Shown: positions 9,365 through 17,337 of the stretch, piece after piece
Position numbering within the stretch: position 1 is the first letter of the stretch
Layout: each line of letters begins with the position of its first letter
Assembly (NCBI GenBank): GCA_903834765.1
Contig: CAILKE010000074.1
Coordinates: forward strand, 1-52,660
Length of the DNA: 52,660 nucleotides
Reading direction: 5' to 3'
Source: an uncultured Bacteroidota bacterium
GTDB lineage: Bacteria; Bacteroidota; Bacteroidia; B-17B0; Aurantibacillaceae
The notes under the pieces: generated by a model
The model's database searches: none
What the model was told of the DNA's origin: nothing
The model's input: the letters and a program-made list of their open reading frames with translations, nothing else
Made by a program: the position numbers and the translations under genes

Positions 9365-10096
9365 ATGGAAAAAGAATGGTTTACAGATTGGTTTGACACT
9401 CCTTATTATCATACCTTATACAAACACCGAGATTACTCTGAAGCTTCAGAGTTTATAGATAATATAACACAGTTTTTACAATTAAAACCACATACAAGTT
9501 GTTGGGATTTATGCTGTGGCAAAGGCAGACATAGTATATACTTAAATAAAAAAGGATATAAAGTAGTTGGTACAGATTTATCGGAACAAAGTATTATAGA
9601 GGCTAACAAAAATGCTAATACAAGTTTAGATTTTTACACGCAAGATATGCGCACATTATTTCGCACCAATTATTTTGATGTAGTATTTAACTTATTTACA
9701 AGCTTTGGTTATTTTGATAAACGACAAGATGATGTTCATGTATTTTCATCTGTATACAAATCTTTAAAACCAAATGGATTATTTGTATTCGACTTTTTAA
9801 ATGCACAATTTGTACGAAATAATTTTGTTGAAAAAACAAAACAAACTATAGACGATATTACGTTTCATATATCTAAATTAATTGAAAACAATACAGTGAT
9901 CAAGAATATTGATTTTAATGACAATAACAAAGCTTATCATTTTGAAGAACGCGTAAAATTATTTGAAAAATCTTATTTTGATAGTTTAGCACAAGAATGC
10001 GGGTTTACACTTATACATAAATTTGGAAACTATCAATTGGAGCCTTTTGATTTACAAACTTCGCCACGACTAATTTTAGTATTACAAAAACGATGA
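9365..10096 (+). CDS. Class I SAM-dependent methyltransferase
   Basis: A 243-residue Rossmann-fold methyltransferase. Motif I is WDLCCGKGRHSIYL (about 47-60), which departs from the usual D.GCG.G by having Cys-Cys. VVGTDLSEQSI (about 67-77) supplies the acidic residue that binds the SAM ribose, and DVVFNLFTSFGYF with LKPNGLFVFDF are the later strands. The motif style resembles SAM methyltransferases acting on small molecules, but nothing identifies the substrate. There is no signal peptide or membrane segment. It stands alone, starting right after a promoter-like box at 9351 and followed by the leader of the ZIP gene. Confidence 0.88.
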   Translation: MEKEWFTDWFDTPYYHTLYKHRDYSEASEFIDNITQFLQLKPHTSCWDLCCGKGRHSIYLNKKGYKVVGTDLSEQSIIEANKNANTSLDFYTQDMRTLFRTNYFDVVFNLFTSFGYFDKRQDDVHVFSSVYKSLKPNGLFVFDFLNAQFVRNNFVEKTKQTIDDITFHISKLIENNTVIKNIDFNDNNKAYHFEERVKLFEKSYFDSLAQECGFTLIHKFGNYQLEPFDLQTSPRLILVLQKR

Positions 10097-10136
10097 CATA
10101 GTTATATGCTGAGTTCATAAACACAAATAAAAACAC

Positions 10137-10154
10137 ATGACGTATACTATATGA
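10137..10154 (+). CDS. Possible leader mini-ORF (MTYTI) upstream of the ZIP gene
   Basis: ATG ACG TAT ACT ATA TGA would encode the pentapeptide MTYTI, ending 26 nt before the ZIP transporter ATG. A second copy, MTYTIWQ, lies at 23861-23884 before the MlaD gene; the two differ at synonymous positions (ACT/ACC, ATA/ATT). The flanking leader is also similar, with TCATAA upstream and an A-rich run ending ATCT downstream. It may instead be a shared regulatory site and not translated. Confidence 0.3.
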   Translation: MTYTI

Positions 10155-10180
10155 CCTTTAAAAAACAATAAAATCTACAT

Positions 10181-10927
10181 ATGAATTTATTTTTACTCAC
10201 TCTCTTTTTAGCCTTACCAATTTTAATTATTGGAATAATTTTTTTATCCATCAAAATTAAAGCTAAAAATTTACGATTCTTATTAGCTTTTAGTGCGGCT
10301 TATTTATTTGCTATTTCCGTTACGCACCTATTACCAGAGTGCTACGAAGGAGCTCAGACAAAAACAATAGGCATTTTTATCATCATTGGGTTTTTTATAC
10401 AAATCATCATTGATAGTTTTAGTTCAGGAATTGAACATGGACACGTACATTTACATTCCGATAGTTGCAAAAAACATTTGCCTTTAGGAATGATTACCGG
10501 TTTATTTTTACATTCTTTATTAGAAGGCCTACCTATTTATCAAAGCAGTTCGGTGCTCACAAATGAACATGCAATTTTAACAACGCAACAATCATTATTA
10601 TTTGGCATTACGCTGCACAACATTCCTATTGCCATTGCCTTTGTTTCCTTACTTTTGGAACACCAAACATCTAAACTAAAAACTGTGGGTTTATTAATTG
10701 CCTTTGCGTTAATGGCGCCATTAGGCTGTTTCATAAGTTATGCGCTTAATACCTTTGGCGTACAAAATTACGATGGATATTTAAAATTATCGTTCGGCAT
10801 TGTGATTGGTATTTTCTTACACATCTCTACAGCTATTATGTTTGAGACTGGTGAGAATCACCGCTATAACTTTGCTAAAATTATGTCGATGATTGGCGGT
10901 GTAGTGATAGCGATACTGATTAGCTAA
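10181..10927 (+). CDS. ZIP-family divalent metal transporter
   Basis: A 248-residue inner-membrane protein with about eight hydrophobic segments and the hallmarks of the ZIP (Zrt/Irt-like) family that carries zinc, iron or similar ions into the cytoplasm. A His-rich loop (HGHVHLHSDSCKKH, about 87-100) precedes TM4. The metal-binding helices are recognisable as HSLLEGLPI (about 110-118) and LHNIPIAIAF (about 145-154), containing the conserved His-Asn/Glu-Gly and His-Asn-x-Pro motifs. The metal cannot be read from the sequence. The 84-nt leader contains the mini-ORF shared with the MlaD gene, which may be regulatory. PriA follows 56 nt downstream. Confidence 0.9.
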   Translation: MNLFLLTLFLALPILIIGIIFLSIKIKAKNLRFLLAFSAAYLFAISVTHLLPECYEGAQTKTIGIFIIIGFFIQIIIDSFSSGIEHGHVHLHSDSCKKHLPLGMITGLFLHSLLEGLPIYQSSSVLTNEHAILTTQQSLLFGITLHNIPIAIAFVSLLLEHQTSKLKTVGLLIAFALMAPLGCFISYALNTFGVQNYDGYLKLSFGIVIGIFLHISTAIMFETGENHRYNFAKIMSMIGGVVIAILIS

Positions 10928-10983
10928 TTGAAGAGACTTGAGGGACAGAAGGGATTGGAGAGACAAAGGACACAAGATAAAGG
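10928..10983 (+). repeat. Purine-rich intergenic repeat before priA
   Basis: The strand is almost all A and G in short units such as GAGAGAC, AAAGGACAC and AAGGATGAATGATAAAGG, continuing into the first priA codons. Similar purine-rich AAAGGACA-type strings are dispersed in some Bacteroidota genomes as far as I recall, so this is probably a repeat and not a conserved leader. Confidence 0.35.
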
Positions 10984-13533
10984 ATGAATGATAAAGGTGA
11001 TGTTCAAACAACAAATAACGTGGATCAAACAACACATACTGATACGATATTTATAGACGTTATTGTGCCACTCTCAGTTGCCAATAAATTTACTTACCGT
11101 ATTCCGAAAGAGTTAAATGAAAATATTGCGGTAGGCAAGCGCGTGATTGTTCAGTTTGGCAAGTCTAAATTTTATACGGCTATTGTTTATCACATCCATC
11201 ATAATCCGCCAAAAGATTATGCTGCCAAGTATATAGAAACTATTTTAGATGACGAACCAATTGTTACAACTGCTCAACTAAAGCTTTGGGATTGGATTTC
11301 ACAATACTACCTATGCAATCCGGGTGATGTCATGAATGCAGCTTTACCAAGTGGCTTAAAATTAAGCAGCACCTCTCACATTGCACTTAATCCGAATTTT
11401 AGTTTAGATGAAGTTGATTTTCATTATTTCAATGAAAGAGAACATACAGTTTTAGAAGCTTTACAAGTAAACGCATCGTTGAGTTTTGAAGACGTAAGTG
11501 TGATGTTGAGTTTAAAAACCATACAAGCTTTTGTAAATGGTTTAATAAAAAAAGGGGCTATCGTTATTTACGAAGAAATAAAAGATAAGTATAAGCCTAA
11601 ACTGGTCGATTATATTGGCATTAACAACAATCTCCTAACAAACGAACTCCTCTTAAAAGAGACATTAGATACCTTAGAAAAAAAAGCGTTTAAACAAGCG
11701 GAAGTCTTATTAGCAATTTATCATCTTTTAAAAACAGATGAAACGGCGAAGCAATTAGGCTTAGTAAAAAAACAAGTGTTACTTAAAACCTTTGATACAA
11801 GCGTGATTAAAGGCTTGGTAAAAAAAAATATTTTAATTGAAACCGAAATTGAAACGAGTCGCTTATTGTTTGATCATAGAGAAAAAACAACTAAAACACT
11901 CAATCAATTTCAACTTCAAGCGCTCCAAGAAATTGAAACGCAGTTTGAAACCAAACAAGCTGTATTATTACATGGCGTTACAGGAAGCGGAAAGACCGAG
12001 GTATACGCTGAATTGATTGCTAAAGTCATTGCGCAAGGAAAACAAGTTTTGTATTTAGTCCCGGAAATTGCATTAACCACACAGCTGATAAATCGTATCA
12101 GGGCAGTGTTTGGAAACAGCGTTGGCATTTATCATTCTAAGTTTAGCGAAAATGAACGCGTAGAAATTTGGAATTCTATTTTACAAGAAAAAGATGGTAA
12201 GCATGAAGCTAAACATTTCAACATCGTGTTAGGTACTCGCTCCGCTTTGTTTTTACCTTTTAATAACTTAGGTTTAATTATTGTTGACGAAGAGCATGAT
12301 AATTCTTATAAACAACAAGACCCTGCACCTCGCTATCATGCGAGAGATGCAGCGATGTACTTAGCAAACTTACATAAAGCAAAAGTGTTATTAGGCACAG
12401 CTACGCCGTCGTTTGAAAGTTACTATAATGCCTTACACCACAAGTTTGGCTTAGTAAGATTGGCAGAGCGTTTTGGAAAAGCAACCTTACCACACAGTGT
12501 TGTATGCGATCTGAAAAAAGAAACGCAACAACAACAAAATAAATCTATTTTTTCGCATCAATTAATAAACGCAATCACTGAAGCCTTACAAAAAAAAGAA
12601 CAAATTATTTTATTTCAAAACAGGCGAGGCTTTGCGCCTTACACAGAATGCACTGCTTGCAATTGGATACCACATTGCACACATTGCGATGTGGCATTGA
12701 TCTATCACAAACAAACCAATAAATTAAGTTGCCATTATTGTGGGTATACCATGCAACCTCCTACCAGTTGCAATGCCTGCGGTAATAATAATTTAAAATA
12801 TAAGGGTTTTGGTACCGAAAAAATTGAAGAAGAAATAGAATTATTATTTCCTTCGGCGAAAATAGCTCGTATGGATTTGGACACCACGCGCAGTAAATAC
12901 GCCTATAAGCAACTGATTGATGAATTTGAATTAGGCAACATCGATATTTTAGTCGGAACTCAAATGGTAACAAAAGGCTTGGATTTCGACAACGTGAGTG
13001 TGGTGGGTGTATTAAATGTAGATAGTGTATTGAATTTCCCCGACTTCCGTTCTTACGAAAAAGCTTACCAACTCATAGTGCAAGTGAGTGGTCGTGCAGG
13101 TCGTAAAGAAAAAGCAGGCACGGTATATATACAAACGAATCAGCCAGAACATGAAGTGATTAACCATGTGTTAGCCAATAATTATTTGCAATTTTATCAA
13201 TCACAAATTAACGAGCGAGAACAGTTTCATTATCCACCGTTTACACGCGTGATTGAATTATCTGTAGTTGCAAAAGACATCAACGTGGTGAATGATATTG
13301 CTGAACAATTAGCCAATCAGTTAAAACCCATATTTGGCGGGATGCTACTGGGGCCTGAATTTCCGTTAGTAGCCAAAATAAAAGATCAATATCACAAACG
13401 TGTTTTATTAAAAATTAATAGAGAGTACTCCCCTACTCAAGTGCGTAATTTATTAAAACAAGAAATTGATACGCTTCAATACAACAATAAAAAAAGCATC
13501 TACCGTTTACAGATAGATGCTGATCCTGTGTAG
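10984..13533 (+). CDS. priA: Primosomal protein N' (replication restart helicase PriA)
   Basis: An 849-residue SF2 helicase that reloads the replisome at collapsed forks. The N-terminal DNA-binding domain opens with the beta-strand pattern IDVIVPLSVANKFTYRIP (about 24-41). Walker A is GVTGSGKTE near residue 331 and Walker B is the DEEH box at about 435. Eight zinc-binding cysteines lie at about 556-600 (CTACNWIPHCTHC, CHYCGY, CNACG). LVGTQMVTKGLDF and VSGRAGR are helicase motifs V and VI. The length is normal to slightly long. About 22 extra residues precede the usual family start, encoded by the purine-rich repeat and a Thr/Gln-rich stretch, so the true start may be a GTG at 11020 instead of the ATG at 10984. 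Confidence 0.96.
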   Translation: MNDKGDVQTTNNVDQTTHTDTIFIDVIVPLSVANKFTYRIPKELNENIAVGKRVIVQFGKSKFYTAIVYHIHHNPPKDYAAKYIETILDDEPIVTTAQLKLWDWISQYYLCNPGDVMNAALPSGLKLSSTSHIALNPNFSLDEVDFHYFNEREHTVLEALQVNASLSFEDVSVMLSLKTIQAFVNGLIKKGAIVIYEEIKDKYKPKLVDYIGINNNLLTNELLLKETLDTLEKKAFKQAEVLLAIYHLLKTDETAKQLGLVKKQVLLKTFDTSVIKGLVKKNILIETEIETSRLLFDHREKTTKTLNQFQLQALQEIETQFETKQAVLLHGVTGSGKTEVYAELIAKVIAQGKQVLYLVPEIALTTQLINRIRAVFGNSVGIYHSKFSENERVEIWNSILQEKDGKHEAKHFNIVLGTRSALFLPFNNLGLIIVDEEHDNSYKQQDPAPRYHARDAAMYLANLHKAKVLLGTATPSFESYYNALHHKFGLVRLAERFGKATLPHSVVCDLKKETQQQQNKSIFSHQLINAITEALQKKEQIILFQNRRGFAPYTECTACNWIPHCTHCDVALIYHKQTNKLSCHYCGYTMQPPTSCNACGNNNLKYKGFGTEKIEEEIELLFPSAKIARMDLDTTRSKYAYKQLIDEFELGNIDILVGTQMVTKGLDFDNVSVVGVLNVDSVLNFPDFRSYEKAYQLIVQVSGRAGRKEKAGTVYIQTNQPEHEVINHVLANNYLQFYQSQINEREQFHYPPFTRVIELSVVAKDINVVNDIAEQLANQLKPIFGGMLLGPEFPLVAKIKDQYHKRVLLKINREYSPTQVRNLLKQEIDTLQYNNKKSIYRLQIDADPV

Positions 13534-13536
13534 TTC

Positions 13537-14097
13537 TTACTTCTTAGGTAACTTATAACCTATTTTTTTTCGCGGTTTAATTGTGCTTTGTCGCGATTCT
13601 TTTTTATCTGTTAATTCATCCATGTACTGAAAAACAACTTCAATATTTTTAGTGTTATTATCTGTTTTCTTCTCTAACTTTTCAATGGCTAAACGTATTT
13701 CGTTGTTATCCATCAACATTTGCCTAATGCGCGTAAAAATTCTCATTATTTGAATATTAACTTGAATAGCTTTAGCACTACTTAAAACAGATGAAAGCAT
13801 TGCTACTCCTTGCTCTGTGAAAGCGTAGGGCAAATATTTAATATTTTCACCTTGTTTCAAGGTGCCAATTTGGCACCTTGAAAATTCCACCTCATCTTTG
13901 GTCAGTTCTATCATAAAGTCATCAGGAAACCGTTCTATATTTCGTTTCACTTGTCTTTTTAATTGTTTCGTTTCTACCTGATATAGCTCTGCTAAATCCC
14001 TATCTAACATTACTTTTTGATTACGAATCATGTAAATTTTATTCATCACCACCTCATCAATAATCGCCACTGAATTTTCTGCTTTTACCATATACAC
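13537..14097 (-). CDS. ORF6N-domain DNA-binding protein
   Basis: A 186-residue protein with an N-terminal ORF6N domain (about 18-105). Recognisable features are IYMIRNQKVMLDRDLAELYQV, broken here as IYMIRNQKVML then DRDLAELYQVE, RFPDDFMIELTKDE, and YLPYAFTEQGVAMLSSVL. This domain is shared by phage antirepressor-like proteins and many chromosomal Bacteroidota orphans of unknown role. The C-terminus is a short coiled-coil-like segment and a Lys/Arg-rich tail. The gene ends 3 nt from the convergent end of priA. No integrase or other phage gene is near, so it looks like a domesticated or orphan gene. ATG at 14097 is taken as the start; a second Met two codons on is equally possible. Confidence 0.85.
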   Translation of the reverse strand: MYMVKAENSVAIIDEVVMNKIYMIRNQKVMLDRDLAELYQVETKQLKRQVKRNIERFPDDFMIELTKDEVEFSRCQIGTLKQGENIKYLPYAFTEQGVAMLSSVLSSAKAIQVNIQIMRIFTRIRQMLMDNNEIRLAIEKLEKKTDNNTKNIEVVFQYMDELTDKKESRQSTIKPRKKIGYKLPKK

Positions 14098-14191
14098 GTT
14101 TACTTATTAATTCAAAGTACGTGAAATTTATAGTAAATAATTGCTACGAAATGTAGCATTTTAAAATGAACAAACCTTTTAAGTCAAACTT

Positions 14192-14224
14192 ACTACACCC
14201 GTCAGGTAACCTGACGGGTGTAGT
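14192..14224. repeat. Perfect 16-bp palindrome between two minus-strand genes
   Basis: Two 16-base arms (core CACCCGTCAGGT and ACCTGACGGGTG) flank one central base. It lies 12 nt after the ABC-F stop codon on the minus strand and may end that transcript, though no T run follows on that strand. Its GC-rich arms stand out from the AT-rich surroundings, as expected for a dispersed palindromic repeat. Confidence 0.7.
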
Positions 14225-14235
14225 GTGTAATTGTA

Positions 14236-16182
14236 TTAATCTTGTAACTCCAACCAACGCATAGTTTTATCGTCGATTGAATTTGATACGGTGTTAAATT
14301 CTAAAGATGTTTTTTGTATTTCTCCAGCATCTGTTATACCGCCCGCTAATAGGTCTTCTAACTCTGCTTTACGTTTTTCTAATTGGGCCAAATCAATTTC
14401 AATCGCTTCTAATTCTTTTTGTTCCTTAAACGATAATTTCTTTTTTTGAATTGTTTGACTGTTCTCATCCCGATAGCTATCGGGATCGCTCGAACTGACA
14501 ACAACTTGATTTTCGCTAATCTTATTTTTTTCTTCGTTATCAGAACCTCCAATTTGCGGCGCACTTATATCATCGTCATCTTCTCTATCATACACCCACT
14601 GACGGTAATCAGTGTAATTACCAGGAAAATCTTTTACTACTCCGTTGCCTTCAAAAGCAAAGACGTGATCAACTAATCTATCTAAAAAATAACGATCATG
14701 CGATACAATCAATACACAACCTTGAAAGTCTAATAAAAATTGTTCTAAGGTTTGTAAAGTCACAATGTCTAAATCATTGGTAGGCTCATCTAATATTAAA
14801 AAGTTAGGATTACGCACAAGCACTGTTAGTAAGTATAAACGGCGTTTTTCGCCACCACTTAATTTACTCACATGTCCGTATTGTACCTCGGGCGCAAAAT
14901 TAAATCTCGTAAGTAAAGCTGAAGCGCTCAGCGACGAACCATTAGCTAAAGGAATAAATTCAGCTATATCTTTCACTACTTCAATTACGCGTTTATCATC
15001 TGCTACTTTAATGCCTTGCTGAGAATAATACCCAAACACAATCGTATCACCCACCGAAACCTTACCTGCATCAGGTGGCTCAATGCCTTGCAGCATGTTA
15101 ATGAAGGTGCTTTTGCCAATACCGTTAGGCCCTACAACGCCTATTTTTTCGCCTTTAATAAAAGTATACGAAAATGGATTTAATATTTTTTTATCGCCGT
15201 ATGCTTTTTGTAATTTATGTACTTCAATAATTTTGCTACCAATACGCTCTACTTTGACAGATAATTCTATTTTTTTATCCATACTTTTTTTACGAGCATT
15301 TTTTTCAACATCTACAAATGCATCTACGCGTGATTTTGATTTCACAGTTCGTGCGCGTGGCTGTTTGCGCACCCACTCTAGTTCTCGGCGATATAAGTTT
15401 TTTGCTTTTTCTAATTCAGACGCTTCCATCATCATACGCTCTGCCTTCTTTTCCATGTAATACGCAAAGTTACCTCTGTATTCGTACAATTGATGATCAT
15501 CAATTTCAATAATTTTACTGCAGACTTCATCTAAAAAATAACGATCATGCGTTACTAATAAGATACTTTTTTTATAGCTTCTCAAATAATCTTCAAGCCA
15601 CTCTATCACCGTCACATCAAGGTGATTAGTAGGCTCATCCATAATCAATAAATCGGGTTCATTTAAAATTACTTGCGCTAAGGCCAATCGTTTTTTTTGA
15701 CCGCCACTTAGTGTATTTACTTTCTGTGTTAAATCATTCAATCCTAAATTAGAGCATACCAACATGATTTGTGTTTCCACATTCCATGCTTCTAAATCAT
15801 TCATTTTATTGGTTAATACATCCAATTGATTTTCTGTTTTATCGGTTGGATTAGCATAATGTGACTCTACTAAATGCTTATAATCAATCGCGGTTTTTAC
15901 CATCTCGCTATCACCCGCATAAATTGCTTCTTCAATGGTGTGATTTTCGTTAAGATTTGGTTCCTGACTTAAAAACGAAATGCGTAACTCTTTACGAAAC
16001 GCTACATCGCCACTATCTGGGATTTCGATACCTTGAAGGATTTTAAATAAGGTTGATTTACCTGAGCCGTTTTTAGCAATAAGTGCTACTTTATCGCCGT
16101 AGTTAATTCCAAAATTGATATTTTTAAAAAGGACTTTATCGCCAAAACTTTTACTTAATTGATTTACTGAGAGAAGATTCAT
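14236..16182 (-). CDS. ABC-F family ATPase (Uup/EttA-like)
   Basis: A 648-residue soluble protein with two ABC cassettes and no membrane segments, typical of ABC-F ribosome-associated ATPases that relieve translation problems. Cassette 1 (about 1-240) has NGSGKST, LSGGQKKRLAL and LLIMDEPTNHLD. The linker (about 245-310) is charged and contains the QPRART-type P-site tRNA-interaction region (VRKQPRARTVKSKSRVDAF). Cassette 2 (about 318-530) has GPNGIGKST, LSGGEKRRLYL and FLILDEPTNDLD. The acidic, Ser-rich linker at about 540-580 includes a peptide encoded by a palindromic DNA repeat (14461-14495). The C-terminal 70 residues form a coiled coil, as in Uup. Naming it Uup is plausible but not certain. 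Confidence 0.93.
   Translation of the reverse strand: MNLLSVNQLSKSFGDKVLFKNINFGINYGDKVALIAKNGSGKSTLFKILQGIEIPDSGDVAFRKELRISFLSQEPNLNENHTIEEAIYAGDSEMVKTAIDYKHLVESHYANPTDKTENQLDVLTNKMNDLEAWNVETQIMLVCSNLGLNDLTQKVNTLSGGQKKRLALAQVILNEPDLLIMDEPTNHLDVTVIEWLEDYLRSYKKSILLVTHDRYFLDEVCSKIIEIDDHQLYEYRGNFAYYMEKKAERMMMEASELEKAKNLYRRELEWVRKQPRARTVKSKSRVDAFVDVEKNARKKSMDKKIELSVKVERIGSKIIEVHKLQKAYGDKKILNPFSYTFIKGEKIGVVGPNGIGKSTFINMLQGIEPPDAGKVSVGDTIVFGYYSQQGIKVADDKRVIEVVKDIAEFIPLANGSSLSASALLTRFNFAPEVQYGHVSKLSGGEKRRLYLLTVLVRNPNFLILDEPTNDLDIVTLQTLEQFLLDFQGCVLIVSHDRYFLDRLVDHVFAFEGNGVVKDFPGNYTDYRQWVYDREDDDDISAPQIGGSDNEEKNKISENQVVVSSSDPDSYRDENSQTIQKKKLSFKEQKELEAIEIDLAQLEKRKAELEDLLAGGITDAGEIQKTSLEFNTVSNSIDDKTMRWLELQD
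14461..14495. repeat. Palindromic repeat inside the ABC-F coding region
   Basis: ATCCCGATAG followed directly by its exact complement CTATCGGGAT gives a 20-bp perfect palindrome at 14467-14486. Outer bases GTTC (14461-14464) and GAAC (14492-14495) extend it imperfectly. It is in frame with the gene and encodes DPDSYRDE in a disordered acidic linker, keeping the reading frame open. Confidence 0.75.
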
Positions 16183-16274
16183 TTATTTGTTTTTATTAGT
16201 ATTAAATAGTTAGATGTAAGTATTGAGAAACGATATTTTTAATTATCAAATCATCAAATGGACTTTTTATCAAA

Positions 16275-17078
16275 TTAATTCTTTAAGTTTTTTTCGATAA
16301 GATACCGCAACTTATCCTTTGTTAAATTTGAATTGATTTCACCATTAACCGTAAGCGATACAGCGCCTGTTTGTTCTGACACCGTAATTGCAATAGCGTC
16401 TGTTGTTTCTGTGATACCAACTGCCGCACGATGACGCATCCCGAAGTTAGACGGAAAATTTTCTTTCTCCGTAACAGGTAATACACAGCGAGCAGCAACA
16501 ATACGATTATCTTTAATGATTACTGCTCCATCGTGCATCGGGCTATTTTTATAGAAAATATTTTCAAGCATTCTGTCCGTTAATGAAGAATCTATAGGTT
16601 CTCCGGTGTTTACATAAAATTTTAGATCCGATTTTTTAGAAATGATAATTAAAGCGCCCGTCTTCGTTTCACTCATCACAAAGCAAGCGTTGATAATAGC
16701 GTCTGCATCTATCATAAATTTAGACGAAGTATTGACATCTGACGAAAAATTAAATAATGTTTTCCAATTCTTGTTTTTCAAAAACTCATTTGATCCTATA
16801 TACAATAAAAATTTACGAATCTCTTGCTGAAAAACCACCATAATGGCTATAACACCTACATTGATGAATTTTCCTAAAATAGAACCCAGCAACTTCAATT
16901 CAAAGGCACGCACCACAATCCATACAACGTAAATCAGCGCTAAGCCAATAAATACATTAACAGCAGCCGTACCATTTACCATTTTATAAAGCTGATAAAG
17001 AATGATTGCTACCAGCAATATATCTACCACGTCGGCAATTCCGAAATTAATAAATAAAATATGTAAGGATGTTAACAA
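16275..17078 (-). CDS. cdaA: Diadenylate cyclase, CdaA type
   Basis: A 267-residue membrane enzyme that makes cyclic di-AMP from two ATP. Three hydrophobic segments (about 10-85) anchor a cytoplasmic DisA_N domain (about 105-255). The catalytic motifs are visible: DGA in MHDGAVIIKD near residue 183 and RHR in FGMRHRAAVGI near residue 213. Length and plan are those of CdaA. The start is a TTG at 17078; no in-frame ATG lies between it and the upstream stop, and the minus-strand box TATCTTTA (17082-17089) lies so close that the mRNA may be leaderless. In other Bacteroidota cdaA often follows folP; here the upstream gap holds no such gene. Confidence 0.93.
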   Translation of the reverse strand: MLTSLHILFINFGIADVVDILLVAIILYQLYKMVNGTAAVNVFIGLALIYVVWIVVRAFELKLLGSILGKFINVGVIAIMVVFQQEIRKFLLYIGSNEFLKNKNWKTLFNFSSDVNTSSKFMIDADAIINACFVMSETKTGALIIISKKSDLKFYVNTGEPIDSSLTDRMLENIFYKNSPMHDGAVIIKDNRIVAARCVLPVTEKENFPSNFGMRHRAAVGITETTDAIAITVSEQTGAVSLTVNGEINSNLTKDKLRYLIEKNLKN

Positions 17079-17337
17079 GCCTATAAAGATAAGGGTTTAT
17101 GTGGTATTACATATTTTGATTTAACAATATTTTTGGATGTAACTACAATATACAACAAGGCAAAGATTAGTCAGTCATAATAAGCCGATATACTAAAATT
17201 AATAGGGGTTTGCAGGCTTTTCAAATAGGAACTTTACCGGCAAAGCGAAAAGAAAATTTTGGTATAAAGTTTCAACAAAGCCTTTTATAAGTAAAAAGAA
17301 TGTATATTTTTGCGTATACATCAATTAAAACAACTGT
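17079..17337. promoter_or_regulatory. Divergent promoter region, cdaA / acyltransferase operon
   Basis: A 259-base gap with no recognisable gene. On the minus strand TATCTTTA (17082-17089) sits 3 nt before the TTG start of cdaA. On the plus strand TATTTTTG (17305-17312) precedes the acyltransferase ATG by 25 nt. No RNA structure stands out in the middle. Confidence 0.45.

Noticed and set aside
13537-14097. Prophage remnant around the ORF6N gene
   Set aside because: No integrase, structural gene, attachment site or compositional shift was seen; both neighbours are core genes.
15083-15460. 125-codon plus-strand ORF opposite the ABC-F ATPase
   Set aside because: It covers the conserved linker and second cassette on the other strand; no independent support.
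16028-16056. Half of an ACCTTGAAGG-type palindrome inside the ABC-F gene
   Set aside because: It has no matching arm and simply encodes ILQGIE of the first cassette.
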